A DNA stretch of 64,000 nucleotides from Pythium myriotylum (taxonomy: Eukaryota > Oomycota > Peronosporomycetes > Pythiales > Pythiaceae), in assembly GCA_023091665.1 (NCBI GenBank), contig JALJCQ010000017.1, positions 2,480,001 through 2,544,000 of the forward strand. Direction: 5' to 3'. The notes beneath the pieces were generated by a model that saw nothing but the letters and a program-made list of their open reading frames with translations, was not told the DNA's origin and searched no databases. The translations under genes were made by a program, and so were the position numbers. Positions 17,967 through 27,803 of the stretch are shown here, one piece after another. How positions within the stretch are numbered: position 1 is the first letter of the stretch; every line of letters starts with the position of its first letter.

Positions 17967-19715
17967 GCGATCGCGAGTGGGAATGGGACTGGTGGACGGT
18001 CGCGAGTGCTTGCAAGTGCTGTGGTGCGGACTGTTTTCCCAACGGGAGAACCGTCCCCTGTCCGCTCGATCTGCAGGTCTGCAGCGGAACATCCTGCCCC
18101 TTGAAGGAGGGCATTCTATGGAGTGGTTGAAGGGGGATGGGCAAACGGAGAAGATCCAGCTCAGCTGGGCTCTCCTGGGCAGAGTGTCTTGCTTGCTCTC
18201 GTCTGGTCTGGTACACGGTGAGTGCGATTCTGAACCATCCACGGTTTCGTGAAGCGGAGACTGCATCCCAGAGGAATCGTGAATATTTGACATGCAGCTG
18301 GGGACGAGGAGATCCGCTCACTGACGTCGGAAGAAGAGGGCCTGGTCGCTCGCTTTGCTCTGCTCTCTGGTTCACGGTGGTGTTTCTCGGGGATGGGCGC
18401 CGCCTAACCAGCTGGTGACCCCTTCGCTGATGACCCCCTCGTGTACGACAGACAGTAAAGGGTCCATCCACCCTGCGTGTGGTATCAACTGCTCCGCTGC
18501 TGAATTCGAAGAGAAGGCATGGAGTTCGAGCAACAGCGGTGATTGATCGCACAAACGGAGTCTCGTGATGGCCCCCGAATGACACAGGGATGCCTTTGCT
18601 TTCCAATCGGATGTTGCATCTTTGCTCGACTCTTATCCACTGTACAGTGTGGCACAGTACTTTTTCAATACAGTACTGTAGTGGGTGTGCCGGTGCTTCA
18701 CATCCCTTGATGGCAGATCGACTCTTCTTCGCGTGGTCGGTCAATGAGACGCGTCGGCTTTCGTGAGAGCATCCGATGTGCACCCGATCAACAACTGCAA
18801 GTACCACTGTGTCACACATCGCTGGTCAAATCCTCGAAACTGAGAAACGGCCGCGCCGACTTTCTCCAATGACAGCCGTCTCTTTCCCATGACCCAGTCA
18901 AGAGCGATCGCTCTCGCCTTCGACAGAACGCAGGCACTGCGTGTGTACTCTTTCACCGTGGACACGCCCCCACAACTCCGATGTCGCAAACAAACCGAAG
19001 AGGAGTATTGTTGACTGTACACTGTGTCCAGAGTCCGATCGCCACTGGAATCCAACTCCAAACGGAGACTCGACCACGAGCTTCTAGATGTGTCAACACG
19101 ATGCCCGTCCGGACGTTGCTTTTCGCGCATGCTCAGTTCTGCTTGCCGCCGCCTATCGGATCGGATCACGTGAGTTGTGAGTTTCCGTCTCGTCCGACCG
19201 ATGGAATCAACAGCTCCGATCGCGTGATGTTGAAGTCGTCTTCGATTGGACGACTCCACATCTTGAGCACGACTGGTCCATCCTCTCTAGCTGGTGACAG
19301 ATCCCACCCAGCCAGCAGCAATCCCAGCAGTCGACCCGGGTTGACCTGACCCTCCGGATGGGACGACGCTCAGACTTCTAAACACGAGCCAAGCCGTCCT
19401 CCGCTGGATATATTCCCGACACACGACACACACCGAGAGCACGATCGTTTCGATCCATTCGGTATCCTTGCCGACCAGCTCGGCAGCAAAATTTTCTGCA
19501 AGCAGCTGCTGAGGTCAGCGAGCAGGACGGAGCCGGTGCAGCTTTCATCGGAGGTCGATGGTCTCGACGGCCCTACCGGGAGGACAAGCGTGAGGCGGGG
19601 GACAGTCGGGTCTACTGTGCTCAAGCTCACTAGTGGTGTGCTGCTGGGGTCTCCAGTCGAGGGTTCATCACATCCTAGTAGGCTCATCTTGAGGAGAGCC
19701 CACGCCGATTTTTGA

Positions 19716-19731
19716 CTTCACTTTTCAATTT
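19716..19731 (+). promoter_or_regulatory. Initiator-like element of GH5-A
   Basis: CTTCACTTTTCAATTTGCC is a near-consensus oomycete Inr plus flanking promoter element, 35-50 nt upstream of the ATG. It is identical before GH5-B (29960-29975, minus) and GH5-C (38020-38035). Confidence 0.7.
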
Positions 19732-19765
19732 GCCTTCCGCTCATCGAGCCCAAGCCAAGCCCACG

Positions 19766-21034
19766 ATGAAGCTCCTCGCGCTCCAGATCGTCGCGACGGT
19801 CGTGGCTCTCTCCGGCTCGGCGCTCCAGGCGTCCGCCAACTCGCACCCGTACTCGCTCCCGGCGTCGTTCCCCGCCGGCCCTGCAGTCCAGCAAGACCCA
19901 CTCGTGGACGCCAAGTTCGGCGTGAACGCGGTCGTCCAGCCTCTGGCGACGCCGGTCTTCCAGGCCAAGCTCAACGGCATCTACATGAACGGCCAGCCGT
20001 TCACCTTCAAGGGCGCCAACTACTTCGGCATGGAAGGCGAGATCCTCGTGCCGCACGGACTGTGGGGAGGCGGCCAGTCGACCACGATCTCCAAGATCGC
20101 CGCGTTCCTCAAGAGCAACAACTTCAACGCGATCCGTCTTCCATTTGCCGTGGACGCCGTGCTCCAGAACCTGTCGATCGACAAGACCAAGATCACGAAC
20201 GAGACGCCGCTCTTGAACACGTTCAACGGCAAGACGCTCACGTACCTGGACGTCATGGACTACACGATCAAGACGTTCGCGGACAAGAAGATCGTCGTGC
20301 TGTTGGACGCGCACATCTTGAACCACGCGAGTGGCGGCATCACGGAGCTCTGGTACACGTCGGACAGCGACAAGAACAACTTCGAGAACGCGTGGAAGAT
20401 CCTCGCGGCGAGGTACAAGGACACGTGGAACGTGATTGGCGCGGACCTGAAGAACGAGCCGCACGGCGCGGCGTCGTGGGGCAGCAACAACGCCGCCAAC
20501 GACTTCCGTCTCGCGAGTCTGCAGTGGGCCACGAGCATCCTCAAGATCGTGCCGCGTTGGCTCATCTTTGTGGAGGGCCAGTCGCAGTCGAGCCGAGACC
20601 AGGCCGCGTACCCGTGCTTCTGGGGCGAGAACCTCATGGACGTGCAGCGCGCCAACCTCACGCTGCCGGTGGCCGAGCGTCTCGTGTACAGCCCGCACGC
20701 GTACAGCTCGGACGTGTCAAGCCAACCGTACTTCTCCAACTCGACGTACCCGGCCAACATGCCTGCGATCTGGGACCTCCACTTTGGTTTCGTGCAGGGC
20801 AAGTACGGTCCGTTGGTCGTGGGCGAGTGGGGCGGCAAGTACCGTTCGGACTCGGACAAGAAGTGGCAGGACAAGTTCGCGTCGTACCTGAAGCAGAAGT
20901 CGATCGGGTTCTTCTACTGGAGCCTCAACCCGAACTCTGGCGACACGGAGGGTCTGCTGGACACGGACTGGAACACGCCGCGCAGCGACAAGTTGGCGAT
21001 GCTGTCGGTTTTCCAGGGCACGCCGATCCCGTGA
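19766..21034 (+). CDS. GH5 endoglucanase-like, secreted (copy A)
   Basis: 422 residues from ATG 19766. The frame extends upstream only via TTG codons inside the Inr, so this ATG is chosen. The signal peptide is MKLLALQIVATVVALSGSAL (to ~residue 24). GH5 barrel motifs: IRLPF (Arg124), LLDAH (Asp181/His183), GADLKNEPHG (acid/base Glu231), SPHAYSSD (His311), VVGEWGG (nucleophile Glu354) and FYWSLNPN (Trp385). There is no carbohydrate-binding module. It likely cuts beta-1,4-glucan internally outside the cell, complementing the divergent GH7. Gly52 is specific to this copy. Confidence 0.94.
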   Translation: MKLLALQIVATVVALSGSALQASANSHPYSLPASFPAGPAVQQDPLVDAKFGVNAVVQPLATPVFQAKLNGIYMNGQPFTFKGANYFGMEGEILVPHGLWGGGQSTTISKIAAFLKSNNFNAIRLPFAVDAVLQNLSIDKTKITNETPLLNTFNGKTLTYLDVMDYTIKTFADKKIVVLLDAHILNHASGGITELWYTSDSDKNNFENAWKILAARYKDTWNVIGADLKNEPHGAASWGSNNAANDFRLASLQWATSILKIVPRWLIFVEGQSQSSRDQAAYPCFWGENLMDVQRANLTLPVAERLVYSPHAYSSDVSSQPYFSNSTYPANMPAIWDLHFGFVQGKYGPLVVGEWGGKYRSDSDKKWQDKFASYLKQKSIGFFYWSLNPNSGDTEGLLDTDWNTPRSDKLAMLSVFQGTPIP

Positions 21035-21437
21035 GGTGGCGTGGTGTGAAGTGTTTGCGTAGATCAGTTGACAAGTGACGTGAGGTAGTAAAAGTTCAGT
21101 TTGCAGTGTGAATGAATCGACGCTTGAGTGTTGGAAGGAAGAACTTGGTTGTATTTTTTTTTTTGTGACTGGGGACCAAACACCACAAAGAGGAGGCGTT
21201 TGTGACTCGCTGGTGTGGCTGCTTGGTTGATTCGTCGACAAAGAAAGGACGTCAATGTGTGCGTGAGCCAGAAGCAGCTTGGAGAAAGGTTCTCTGACCG
21301 TCGGTTGGAGTGCAGGTACTGAGCGCAAACTTTTACGAGCCCACTCGGTCTCAGATGCATGGGAGTCTGAGCCATCTGCGAGTGCTGCAGCCGAGCCAAC
21401 GTCTAGAACTTGTTCAGCAAAACGCGTATTGTTTACT
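21035..21437 (+). other. 3' flank of GH5-A
   Basis: Contains a T-run (T10 at ~21157) and sequence conserved in B and C up to 21347. The homology with B continues to the LINE insertion point. No gene is seen. Confidence 0.6.
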
Positions 21438-21455
21438 CGATCGCCTTTGGAGTTG

Positions 21456-22301
21456 ATGATGATGCAGGTGGAGTCTATTGAGTTCAACTAATTGTGAATC
21501 CTAATAGCTGGGAGCCTAGCGGGTATCGACCTAGAGGGGGTCAACGGGGAGGCCTGTTATTGGCCACCACGGACGTAGGTCGCTGGCTAGCAGGGCGGGA
21601 AGATCAGTATGACCTTCGCGGTTCGTAGGGTGGTTGACTTGGGCACTGTGTCGTGAGTCCATGGCCAGGTTAGCCATTGCATCAGCCATCCGGTTATGTG
21701 CACGAGCTTGATGGATCCACCTCTGGATGCCAAGGCGATCTGCAAGCTGACGTGCGCGGTTATAGCTGACCAGAAGTTTTGAGTTGCGCGGTGGTCTGTG
21801 TTCTCGCATCTGACGCAAAACGAGGGCACTGTCACCGATTACGTGGAGAGAGGAAAAACCAAGCGAATGAGCCTTGCGGAGCCCAACAAGCAGGCCTTGA
21901 TATTCAGCTTGATTGTTTGTCATTCGTGGTGACGCGAGACTGGTCGCAGCACTCCAGATGATCTCTGCCGCGCCTGAGTGGGGAGCGGCTCGAACCAGTA
22001 CTGCCCCAGCCCCACCTGGGCCTGGGTTTCCACGGGAGCCTCCGTCGAAAAATAGGAGATGCATTACGCGGTCTTGTATCTGTACCGGCGGGGGAAACTC
22101 GAGGGAACTGCGGAAGACAGTTCTGAGGCCGCCAACTAGCGCCGCGTGCCACTCTGGTCGGTTGCGGTCCGCCGTGAACCTGAAGTTGAGCGTCTTCAAG
22201 ACCCGATGACAAGAGGCGTTGTGAAGAACCGCAGCATTGTCAAAAGTCCAGGGGTTATCCCCATATGAGTGCTTAGACCTCCACGTAGCAAGGAACACCA
22301 G
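21456..22301 (-). mobile_element. 5'-truncated LINE insertion with 18-bp target-site duplication
   Basis: The fragment carries the LINE RNase H and 3' UTR on the minus strand. It ends in the same caatagactcca..CATCATCATC tail as the full element. It is bounded by direct copies of CGATCGCCTTTGGAGTTG at 21438-21455 and 22302-22319. Copy B keeps a single uninterrupted copy of this target at 28236-28253, so the insertion happened after A and B separated. Confidence 0.93.
21531..22301 (-). pseudogene. LINE RNase H domain fragment with intact catalytic residues
   Basis: The minus frame keeps the complete RNase H domain: LLFFDGGSRGNPGPGGAG (first Asp), NNQAEYQGLL (Glu), VIGDSALVLRQM (second Asp) and HNRMADAMANLAMD (last Asp). 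All four positions of the D-E-D-D site are kept, unlike the LINE at 1-9112. Its 5' end is fused in frame to block X sequence, producing a 306-codon chimeric ORF starting at 22451. RT and upstream domains are missing. Confidence 0.85.
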
Positions 22302-22319
22302 CGATCGCCTTTGGAGTTG

Positions 22320-23325
22320 CGCCTCTTGCCTCTTGAGAGATGGGCTAATAGAATTCTGTGATTCATCACTTGATGAAGCAAATTCTGAAGCACGGAACGC
22401 CGGACGCTGCTGCATATCTCTGAGAAGTGGCATCGGTTCGATCTCGCCCATCTCATCGCCTTGGTGTCCACCTGTGCATAGACGAGTCGCATCTGGTACT
22501 GTCGGTTTCAGGGATAAGCACGCTGCTGAGATATCCAGCCTGTGAGGTCATAAAAACTTTGGATGGGATGGGGTGAAATCAGAAAAGAAGTGATCTACTA
22601 AGTTATGTTCGGGTGTTGTGAGAGAGAGGTCCGTTTGGGGAAGGATACAGGAGGTTGATTGAAAAACTTGTTCGGTTACCTGTTCGAACAGTCCGTCAAA
22701 TCCATAGAATACATTTGGTTCGTCGAGAACAGGCCACTCGTGCGCTCCCATGACTGCGCCGCGAGGGCACACAACCCGCGAAGTGGTCAGGTGCCAACTA
22801 GGATCAGTACCCCTGCTCATCTCCCGCCCATCACCAAACGTGAAGTCGAAGCATAAGGGATGAGAGGTATAAAGAAAACATAGCGTGCTTATCCCCGCAA
22901 CCGACAGTACTCTTCTTCTGTGTGGGTCTGAGTCTGAGGTTGCCGATCCTCGGCTCGGTGTGTTGACTGATGTTCTTCTTCTACACGTCGGCACACGTCG
23001 GTCATCTCCACCATTCGACAACAAGCCCCCAGTGGCACTCTCCTACTAATAGTCGGAGAAAGCCGTTGAACATTTAACAGAGCCACTTCAATGGGCTGCG
23101 TCGACCGTTGACACTGGAACGTTCGACACTTGAAGTTCCACGAGCCCAGGTGCGTCTCCCAGAAATGTCGAATCGAACGCCCCCTCGTGGACTGGGGCTC
23201 CTCCTCCGTTTTTTTCGAAGGGGACGTCGCTGTATGAGTCCGTCGGAAGCGCCTTGCGTGTGTCCATCGGACTCATCGAAGGAATGTTCGCGGTGGACTA
23301 TTCGAGTTCTAGACGTTCCTCAAGA
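22320..23325 (-). repeat. Block X, copy 2 (inverted), interrupted by a MITE
   Basis: Reverse complement of the block at 15797-16465 and 33811-34480. The part nearest GH5 (22320-22490) is almost identical to 28060-28235 in copy B, while the outer part (22910-23165) differs from B at several positions per 100 bp. The MITE at 22499-22907 lies inside it. Confidence 0.8.
22499..22907. mobile_element. 409-bp MITE with 26-bp TIRs and TA target duplication
   Basis: Both ends read inward CTGTCGGTTKCRGGGATAAGCACGCT (26 bp, two mismatches) and are flanked by TA. Other copies of block X lack it; the B copy shows a plain gTAcc at 28059-28063. A TA duplication points to Tc1/mariner-type mobilisation. No transposase ORF is present, so it is non-autonomous. 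Confidence 0.88.
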
Positions 23326-23517
23326 TCTCGATCGAGGATATTACGCCGTTGTCTCGAACGTATTCTCAATGACGGCGGTCGCTGAACCTATCGGTGAGCA
23401 CGACATTCCAGCTCACAGCCTCGCTTTACAAGTCGCCCTGCTTCGCCAAGTCCCTGCCGAGGAACCCACCGGCACGCGAATCAGCGCTCTGCTCCGTCAG
23501 GCTGTGGCGGCGAACGG
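23326..23517 (+). other. Unassigned open stretch beside MULE 1
   Basis: The plus frame is open (GYYAVVSNVFSMTAVAEP ... SLALQVALLRQVPAEEP) and reads like coding sequence. It is cut by block X on one side and the MULE end on the other. No family recognised; it may be a host gene fragment. Confidence 0.35.
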
Positions 23518-23773
23518 GCTGTTTTCCGAGTGCAGGACGGTGGATCTTCGAGTACAAGGCGGTTTTAAGAGAAACTGGTTGCTTTCCGAGTGCAATCGGT
23601 TGATGTTCAAGTGCATCGAGAGCAGCTGGTTCTCAAGAACAACCCCATTACGTAATCTGGATACGAATGTGTCTCCCTTCTGTCACTCCTCCCAATTGTT
23701 TGTACGCATCAGATGCATCCATGAGTACACCGCAAAACCTAACTCTTCTCTACGTATCCATCTCTTCTTTAAC

Positions 23774-26700
23774 TCAGTCATCTTCCTCGTCGCTTGTGTC
23801 GCTCGGTGTGGTCGCGCCAGCGTCACTGCTCGTCTCTTGGGGGAGCGTCTGAGACGCACGGATCGCAAGGGCCTGAAACTCTGGCCAAGATGGCACTTGC
23901 TTCGAAGTGACATCTAGGCCTAGAGCTCTGGAGCTGAAAATGAGATCAACCATCGTCTCACAATCATACGCTTCCTCTACGCCGTTGCTGTACTCGACTG
24001 GCCACCAATAGACATTTTGTTCGAAGGTTGGCTCGCCAATCTTGCCGATCACGAACTCTTGGAAACTCTCTCCATTGCGCTCAACGTGAACGTTCTGGAC
24101 CACTCTCCACTGGAATGGGTGCAAGGGCTCGTTCTGCATCTTTTGGAGGAGTGTTGGCTTGCTCAGCGATTTGTTGGCAGGATCGTCACGATATAGCGCA
24201 GATCGAACCTTGCGCTGCCCACCACTTAGCTTGGTCGTTGGCAGGTCAATGACTGCCTCGTCCAAATCAAACTGGCCCATCAAAGCCATAGTTGCAACAA
24301 CGTGCGAGCACAGCCAACCAGTGGACCAAAACATTTTACAGTCGCATTCATACATCGCACGAATAGCTTTGATCTTCAACAATGAAAATGGTCAGGCAGA
24401 ACGTACAGGGACGTTGAAAACAATGGCACATACCTTTTCAGCAGGAATGACTGGTTCGAGGTGTAGCTCAAACGCTTCGAGTTTCTCTGGTGATCCGATG
24501 ATCTGCACTTCGTGGAGTGATAAGCAACGGAGGGGGATGTCATTGACGGTATCAGCTTTGCGTAGCTTTCCTTACTTGGTCTCCAAGTAACTACACATAT
24601 CAAAATCCGAGTTAGTCGCACATGAGCAAGCCACATTAGCGACCGAGGCCGCACCGCATCACACGAGCACGATCAACATCGACGAACTCGGAGCGCTTCT
24701 TCGATGCCATGTACTCGAACGCGTTGTAGAAGATAGACTTTGGTCGACGTGTGTTTCCGATCTGTCCATTGAGGACATAATGAGCTTTGTTGAGGCGGTG
24801 CTGCAAAGCTTTTCGGACCATCGTGCTCAAGATTGGACCTAAGCAGCACGAATAACCAATGAGGAAATAAAACACCTCACCACGAGGTGATTAACAAATT
24901 ACCTGACCAGTAGTGACCGAATGCTGCCGTTGGCGCGTCTTTGCTGGTCATCTCAAATATGGTTGGAATGGAGCTGTTCAGCAACACGCCAGTTTTCGCA
25001 CGCTTGACAACAACACAGTGTGGTGAAGTGGCCTGAGGTTTTGAGGTGTATTCAGACTTGATGCACCTCCCTCAACATTCCGTCGACATCAAGGCCATCC
25101 ATCCTTCGGCAACGGCAAGATGGACGGTAGCGAGCCCCGCACGCCGAGTTCGTCACATCTACGACGTCCCCAGATGCGTACGCATGAGACGGACGTGACG
25201 GTTATGTCCCAGCACCTGAGACGTGGCCCAGAGGCTGGATCGTCGTTGAGGCCCTGAGCGGTCTGATACAGTAGGAACAGATCTGAGGAGCCTGAGTAGT
25301 ATCAGACTCAGTAGGTGGGTGATCAGCACCTGATTACGCAGTTGGGTGATTACCCGATGCCAGTGCAGAGACAGGGCAGATGCGGTATAGGGTAGGCAGT
25401 CAGGTATTCGGTTGTTGGAAAATAAAACTCTGGAATTTGCTGCCAAGCGCTCAAGCCCCTCAAGTAAGGACTTCGAGTCCAGAAGTCACAAGACCCGTCG
25501 CCGCAGGAGGCGACGCTAAAACCTCCGGGTGCGTCTCGACAAGGCGCACCTGACGACCGTATTCCGACCGAAGCGCGTGTGGCTGCTGCTGCCCACGCGT
25601 ATCGAGAGACCGAATAGCAGGGGAAGACCAGCACCAGGTGCTGTGACCGCCGGACGAGGAGCGTCCCGTCCCCCCGCGCATCCGGGCCACCAGCCAGCTT
25701 CTGGTGACGATCGGCTCTGCGCTTCCCCGTCGCACGCAGCACGTGACCAGCGATCCACGTGCTGTGCCAAGGCGACAAACCAGCGGGCTTCACGACCCCG
25801 TTGGCCAAGACCCCCCGGACTTCAAGCCTAAGTGCCTGCGGTTCACCCCGTCAGCGTCTTTGACAGCGGGGTGTTAACGTCAGCAGCGACCGACCAGCCC
25901 AAAGAGTCTATGTGGACCCGTGTGCGGCACCTGCTTCGCCCTCGCTGAGCGGCAGGTTTTGCCCCCACGCCTTCACCACAACAGCACTTCTTGATGCTGC
26001 CATTGTGTGATTCGAGCACATTTTGAGAAGGCATCACGCCAGGAATGGCGGAAGTTGTGTACCATCTGTCCCACCGTTCGTGCAGATATACTTTCTCGAG
26101 CCAAGATGCACAGTCGACTTCCTTATCGCGCCGCCAGCGCTCAAGACAGAGACGTGCAACCGCATGGAACTGCTCTGGAGATCGACTTCCGTGCATTTGC
26201 TTGACGTCCACCATGAAGTTGTCGACCAGGTAGTTCTTGTTCTTGAGCAGCGCTGATTTTTCCCGGCACTTGCGGGCCAAGTGCGGGTAACAGTCAAGCA
26301 GTTTGATGTCTGGCCACACAGCTTGGTACGCATTTGCGATGTAGTCAGCGTGGTCGAGACTTCCGAATTTAACGTTGAGCGTAACGCCAAAAAATTTACT
26401 CGCATACGTGGTCGTTGTTCGGAAAAGCTGCTCGTGCGCGAACTGGTGCTCGGTACGCACAAACATGTACACCCACGGAACAAAGTTTTTGCTGTATGCG
26501 CGAGAACTGGCAACGTACCGTGTTCTGTACGAACCGAGAACAACAAGCACCCAGTTTCCTACAAGCCATAGTCAGAGCCAAGTCGATGAGGAGGCCGTAT
26601 GAAAGTGTTCTTATCATAGTGTAACTTGTACGTGCCGTCCGCTGCAGCAAACACACCATCTTCACCTTGACCGTCGATCGTGTGAACCACATTGCGAAAC

Positions 26701-27438
26701 ATTCGTCGATTGGTTAACACGAGCCCGAATGAAATCTTGTTCTCGTCGTCCTCTTCGTACGCGTGCTTAAAACACTGCAGCACAATCATTTTGTTTTGGT
26801 AGTTCACTGGCTGGCGTGCGAAGTCAGCCTCATCAGTCGCGCGATTGAAGCGTTGGTTTGAGCCAATGAACGCTTCAGTGGTCGTGCACATCCGAGAACT
26901 TGCCCATTCGTTCAAGTCTGCCAGAGTGAAGATCTCGAAACCCTCGTCCAAGTTGCCGACAATAGTTGTTTTCCGATTCTTAATCTGGTCGCGATTTGGA
27001 AGAGCAGCCAAGAGCTTTGCGTCGTTCTTGTACTTTTGGCTCAGCTGGTTCAAAATGGCAAGCGGACCTGCCCCCAAAGTCGCAGCGTCGACCTCGGATT
27101 GGAACACAGGGTGAACGCCCCGACGCTCGAGATTAGTTCGATCCTTCGTGTGCTCCCCGTAACCTTCGAGAAGGAGTTCCTTCTGGCTGTTCTCGGTCGA
27201 ATCACTGACGCGAATGCGGACGACACGCGCACAACTGGTGCGCAGCGCAAGCGTAGACTTTCGACTTGCCGCGCTTGCCCGTGTTGTGCTTTAGGCGGTA
27301 GTTGGCGCCCTCGAGAAACTGCAACGCAATTTGGGCGCCCTTTTCAGTATCGTGCCTGGATATTAGGGTGTATGTGGTGCGCGTAGAGCGAGCGCTTGGG
27401 ATCGGGCGTGGAGATCTCTCGCGAGGTTGGCGTGGCAT
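23774..27438 (-). pseudogene. MULE 1 transposase gene, multi-exon and disrupted
   Basis: Read on the minus strand. A FLYWCH-like N-terminal piece (~27438-27202, YRLKHNTGKRGKSKVYAC) comes first. Then a long segment (27107-26559) includes VFAAADGTYKLHY, the first Asp of the DDE site. Then 26550-25981 has LLDCYPHLARKCREK and NVLESHNGSIKK. After the LTR come GPILSTM (24840 down) and a C-terminal SWIM zinc finger ECDCKMFWSTGWLCSHVV (CxCx..CxH, ~24340). GT..AG introns are visible at ~24841-24905 (GTAATTTG...GCTTAG) and ~24376-24440 (GTATGTGC...GAAG). Frame breaks occur near 26555 and 27110. The protein would have moved the element by cut-and-paste. Confidence 0.8.
25019..25980 (+). mobile_element. 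Solo LTR (gypsy family related to 46902-54333), TSD ACAG
   Basis: Begins TGTGGTGAAGTGGCC and ends CTTCACCACA, with inverted TGTGGTG/CACCACA ends. It is flanked by direct ACAG at 25015-25018 and 25981-25984. 962 bp. It is a diverged relative of the 1018-bp LTRs at 45657, 46902 and 53316; they share the caggaggcgacg/caggaggtgacg and gttcaccc..gcgggg segments near the 3' end. It interrupts the MULE transposase between the NGSIKK region and the next exon part. Confidence 0.9.
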
Positions 27439-27803
27439 CGCTGGTTGCTTGCTTTGTGACCGTTTCCGTATTGAGCTCTTGCTTCACAAGAGTGGTCAAC
27501 AGCAGTGGGAGGAATGTGTTGGTGAGAAAAAACTTGTTGGGTACATTGAACTTCCAGTTCGTGCGCGGAGGACTTCGCGCCTTCAACCTGGGCGCGCATT
27601 CGTTGCCGCCAAAACAGCAGTGTGGACATCCGGCGCGGAATCCACACGAGTTGTTGTCGTACCTCCAAAAACCGCCTTCTGCCTAAACAGATGGTATCCA
27701 TCACTCGGGAACCAACCAAGAACACTCGAAATTCACCTTTTGACACAGAAAAAGTACATCACTCGAAAACCAACCTTCTTGCACTCGGAAAACATACATA
27801 CCC

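Larger units (their letters stand above)
17895..19765. promoter_or_regulatory. Shared divergent promoter region, cassette A
   Basis: 1871 bp between the GH7 and GH5 start codons, conserved almost base for base in B and C. The GH7 side ends in a (CCAACA)4 5' leader (17895-17921). Initiator-like motifs stand before both genes. A conserved inverted repeat (CACAGTACT...AGTACTGTaGTG) lies at ~18653-18683 next to CCACTGTACAGTGTGG. Copy A lacks the ~290 bp found in B (31469-31758) and C (36237-36526), with the junction at 18222. ORFs up to 172 codons in it have no recognisable domain. Confidence 0.75.
15797..21347 (+). repeat. Cassette copy A (forward)
   Basis: Direct duplicate of 33811-39651 (copy C). 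The inner part 16467-21347, continuing past a LINE and a MITE to 23165, is an inverted duplicate of 27804-33515 (copy B). It contains block X, GH7 (minus), the shared promoter region and GH5 (plus). It lacks a 290-bp promoter segment present in B and C. It differs from B/C by single residues: Ile128 instead of Val in GH7, Gly52 instead of Ser in GH5. Confidence 0.92.
23518..27803 (-). mobile_element. Mutator-like (MULE) transposon 1, split by a solo LTR
   Basis: Terminal inverted repeats: left end 23518-23620 (ctGTTTTCCGAGTGCAggacGGTGGATcTTCGAGT...) and right end ~27660-27803 read as its reverse complement (atGTTTTCCGAGTGCAagaaGGTTGGTtTTCGAGT...). Both carry several subterminal TTCCGAGTGC/TTCGAGTG repeats. 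The transposase is on the minus strand inside. A 962-bp solo LTR sits in the transposase gene. No clear 8-11 bp target duplication is visible, perhaps because the flanks were rearranged by the A/B inversion. Confidence 0.82.

Noticed and set aside
16680..18104. 474-codon ORF antisense to GH7-A (and equivalents in B and C, up to 693 codons)
   Set aside because: Val/Arg/Gly-rich shadow caused by high G/C at third positions of the GH7 gene; the GH7 frame has catalytic motifs and a signal peptide.
18741..19259. 172-codon ORF inside the shared promoter region, intact in three copies
   Set aside because: The copies are nearly identical at DNA level, so an open frame is no evidence of selection; no motif and Arg/Ser-rich composition.
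19718..20698. 326-codon antisense and 338-codon alternative-frame ORFs over GH5-A (also B and C)
   Set aside because: Composition is typical of shadow frames (His/Arg/Val/Glu repeats); no domain, and fully overlapped by a well-supported GH5.
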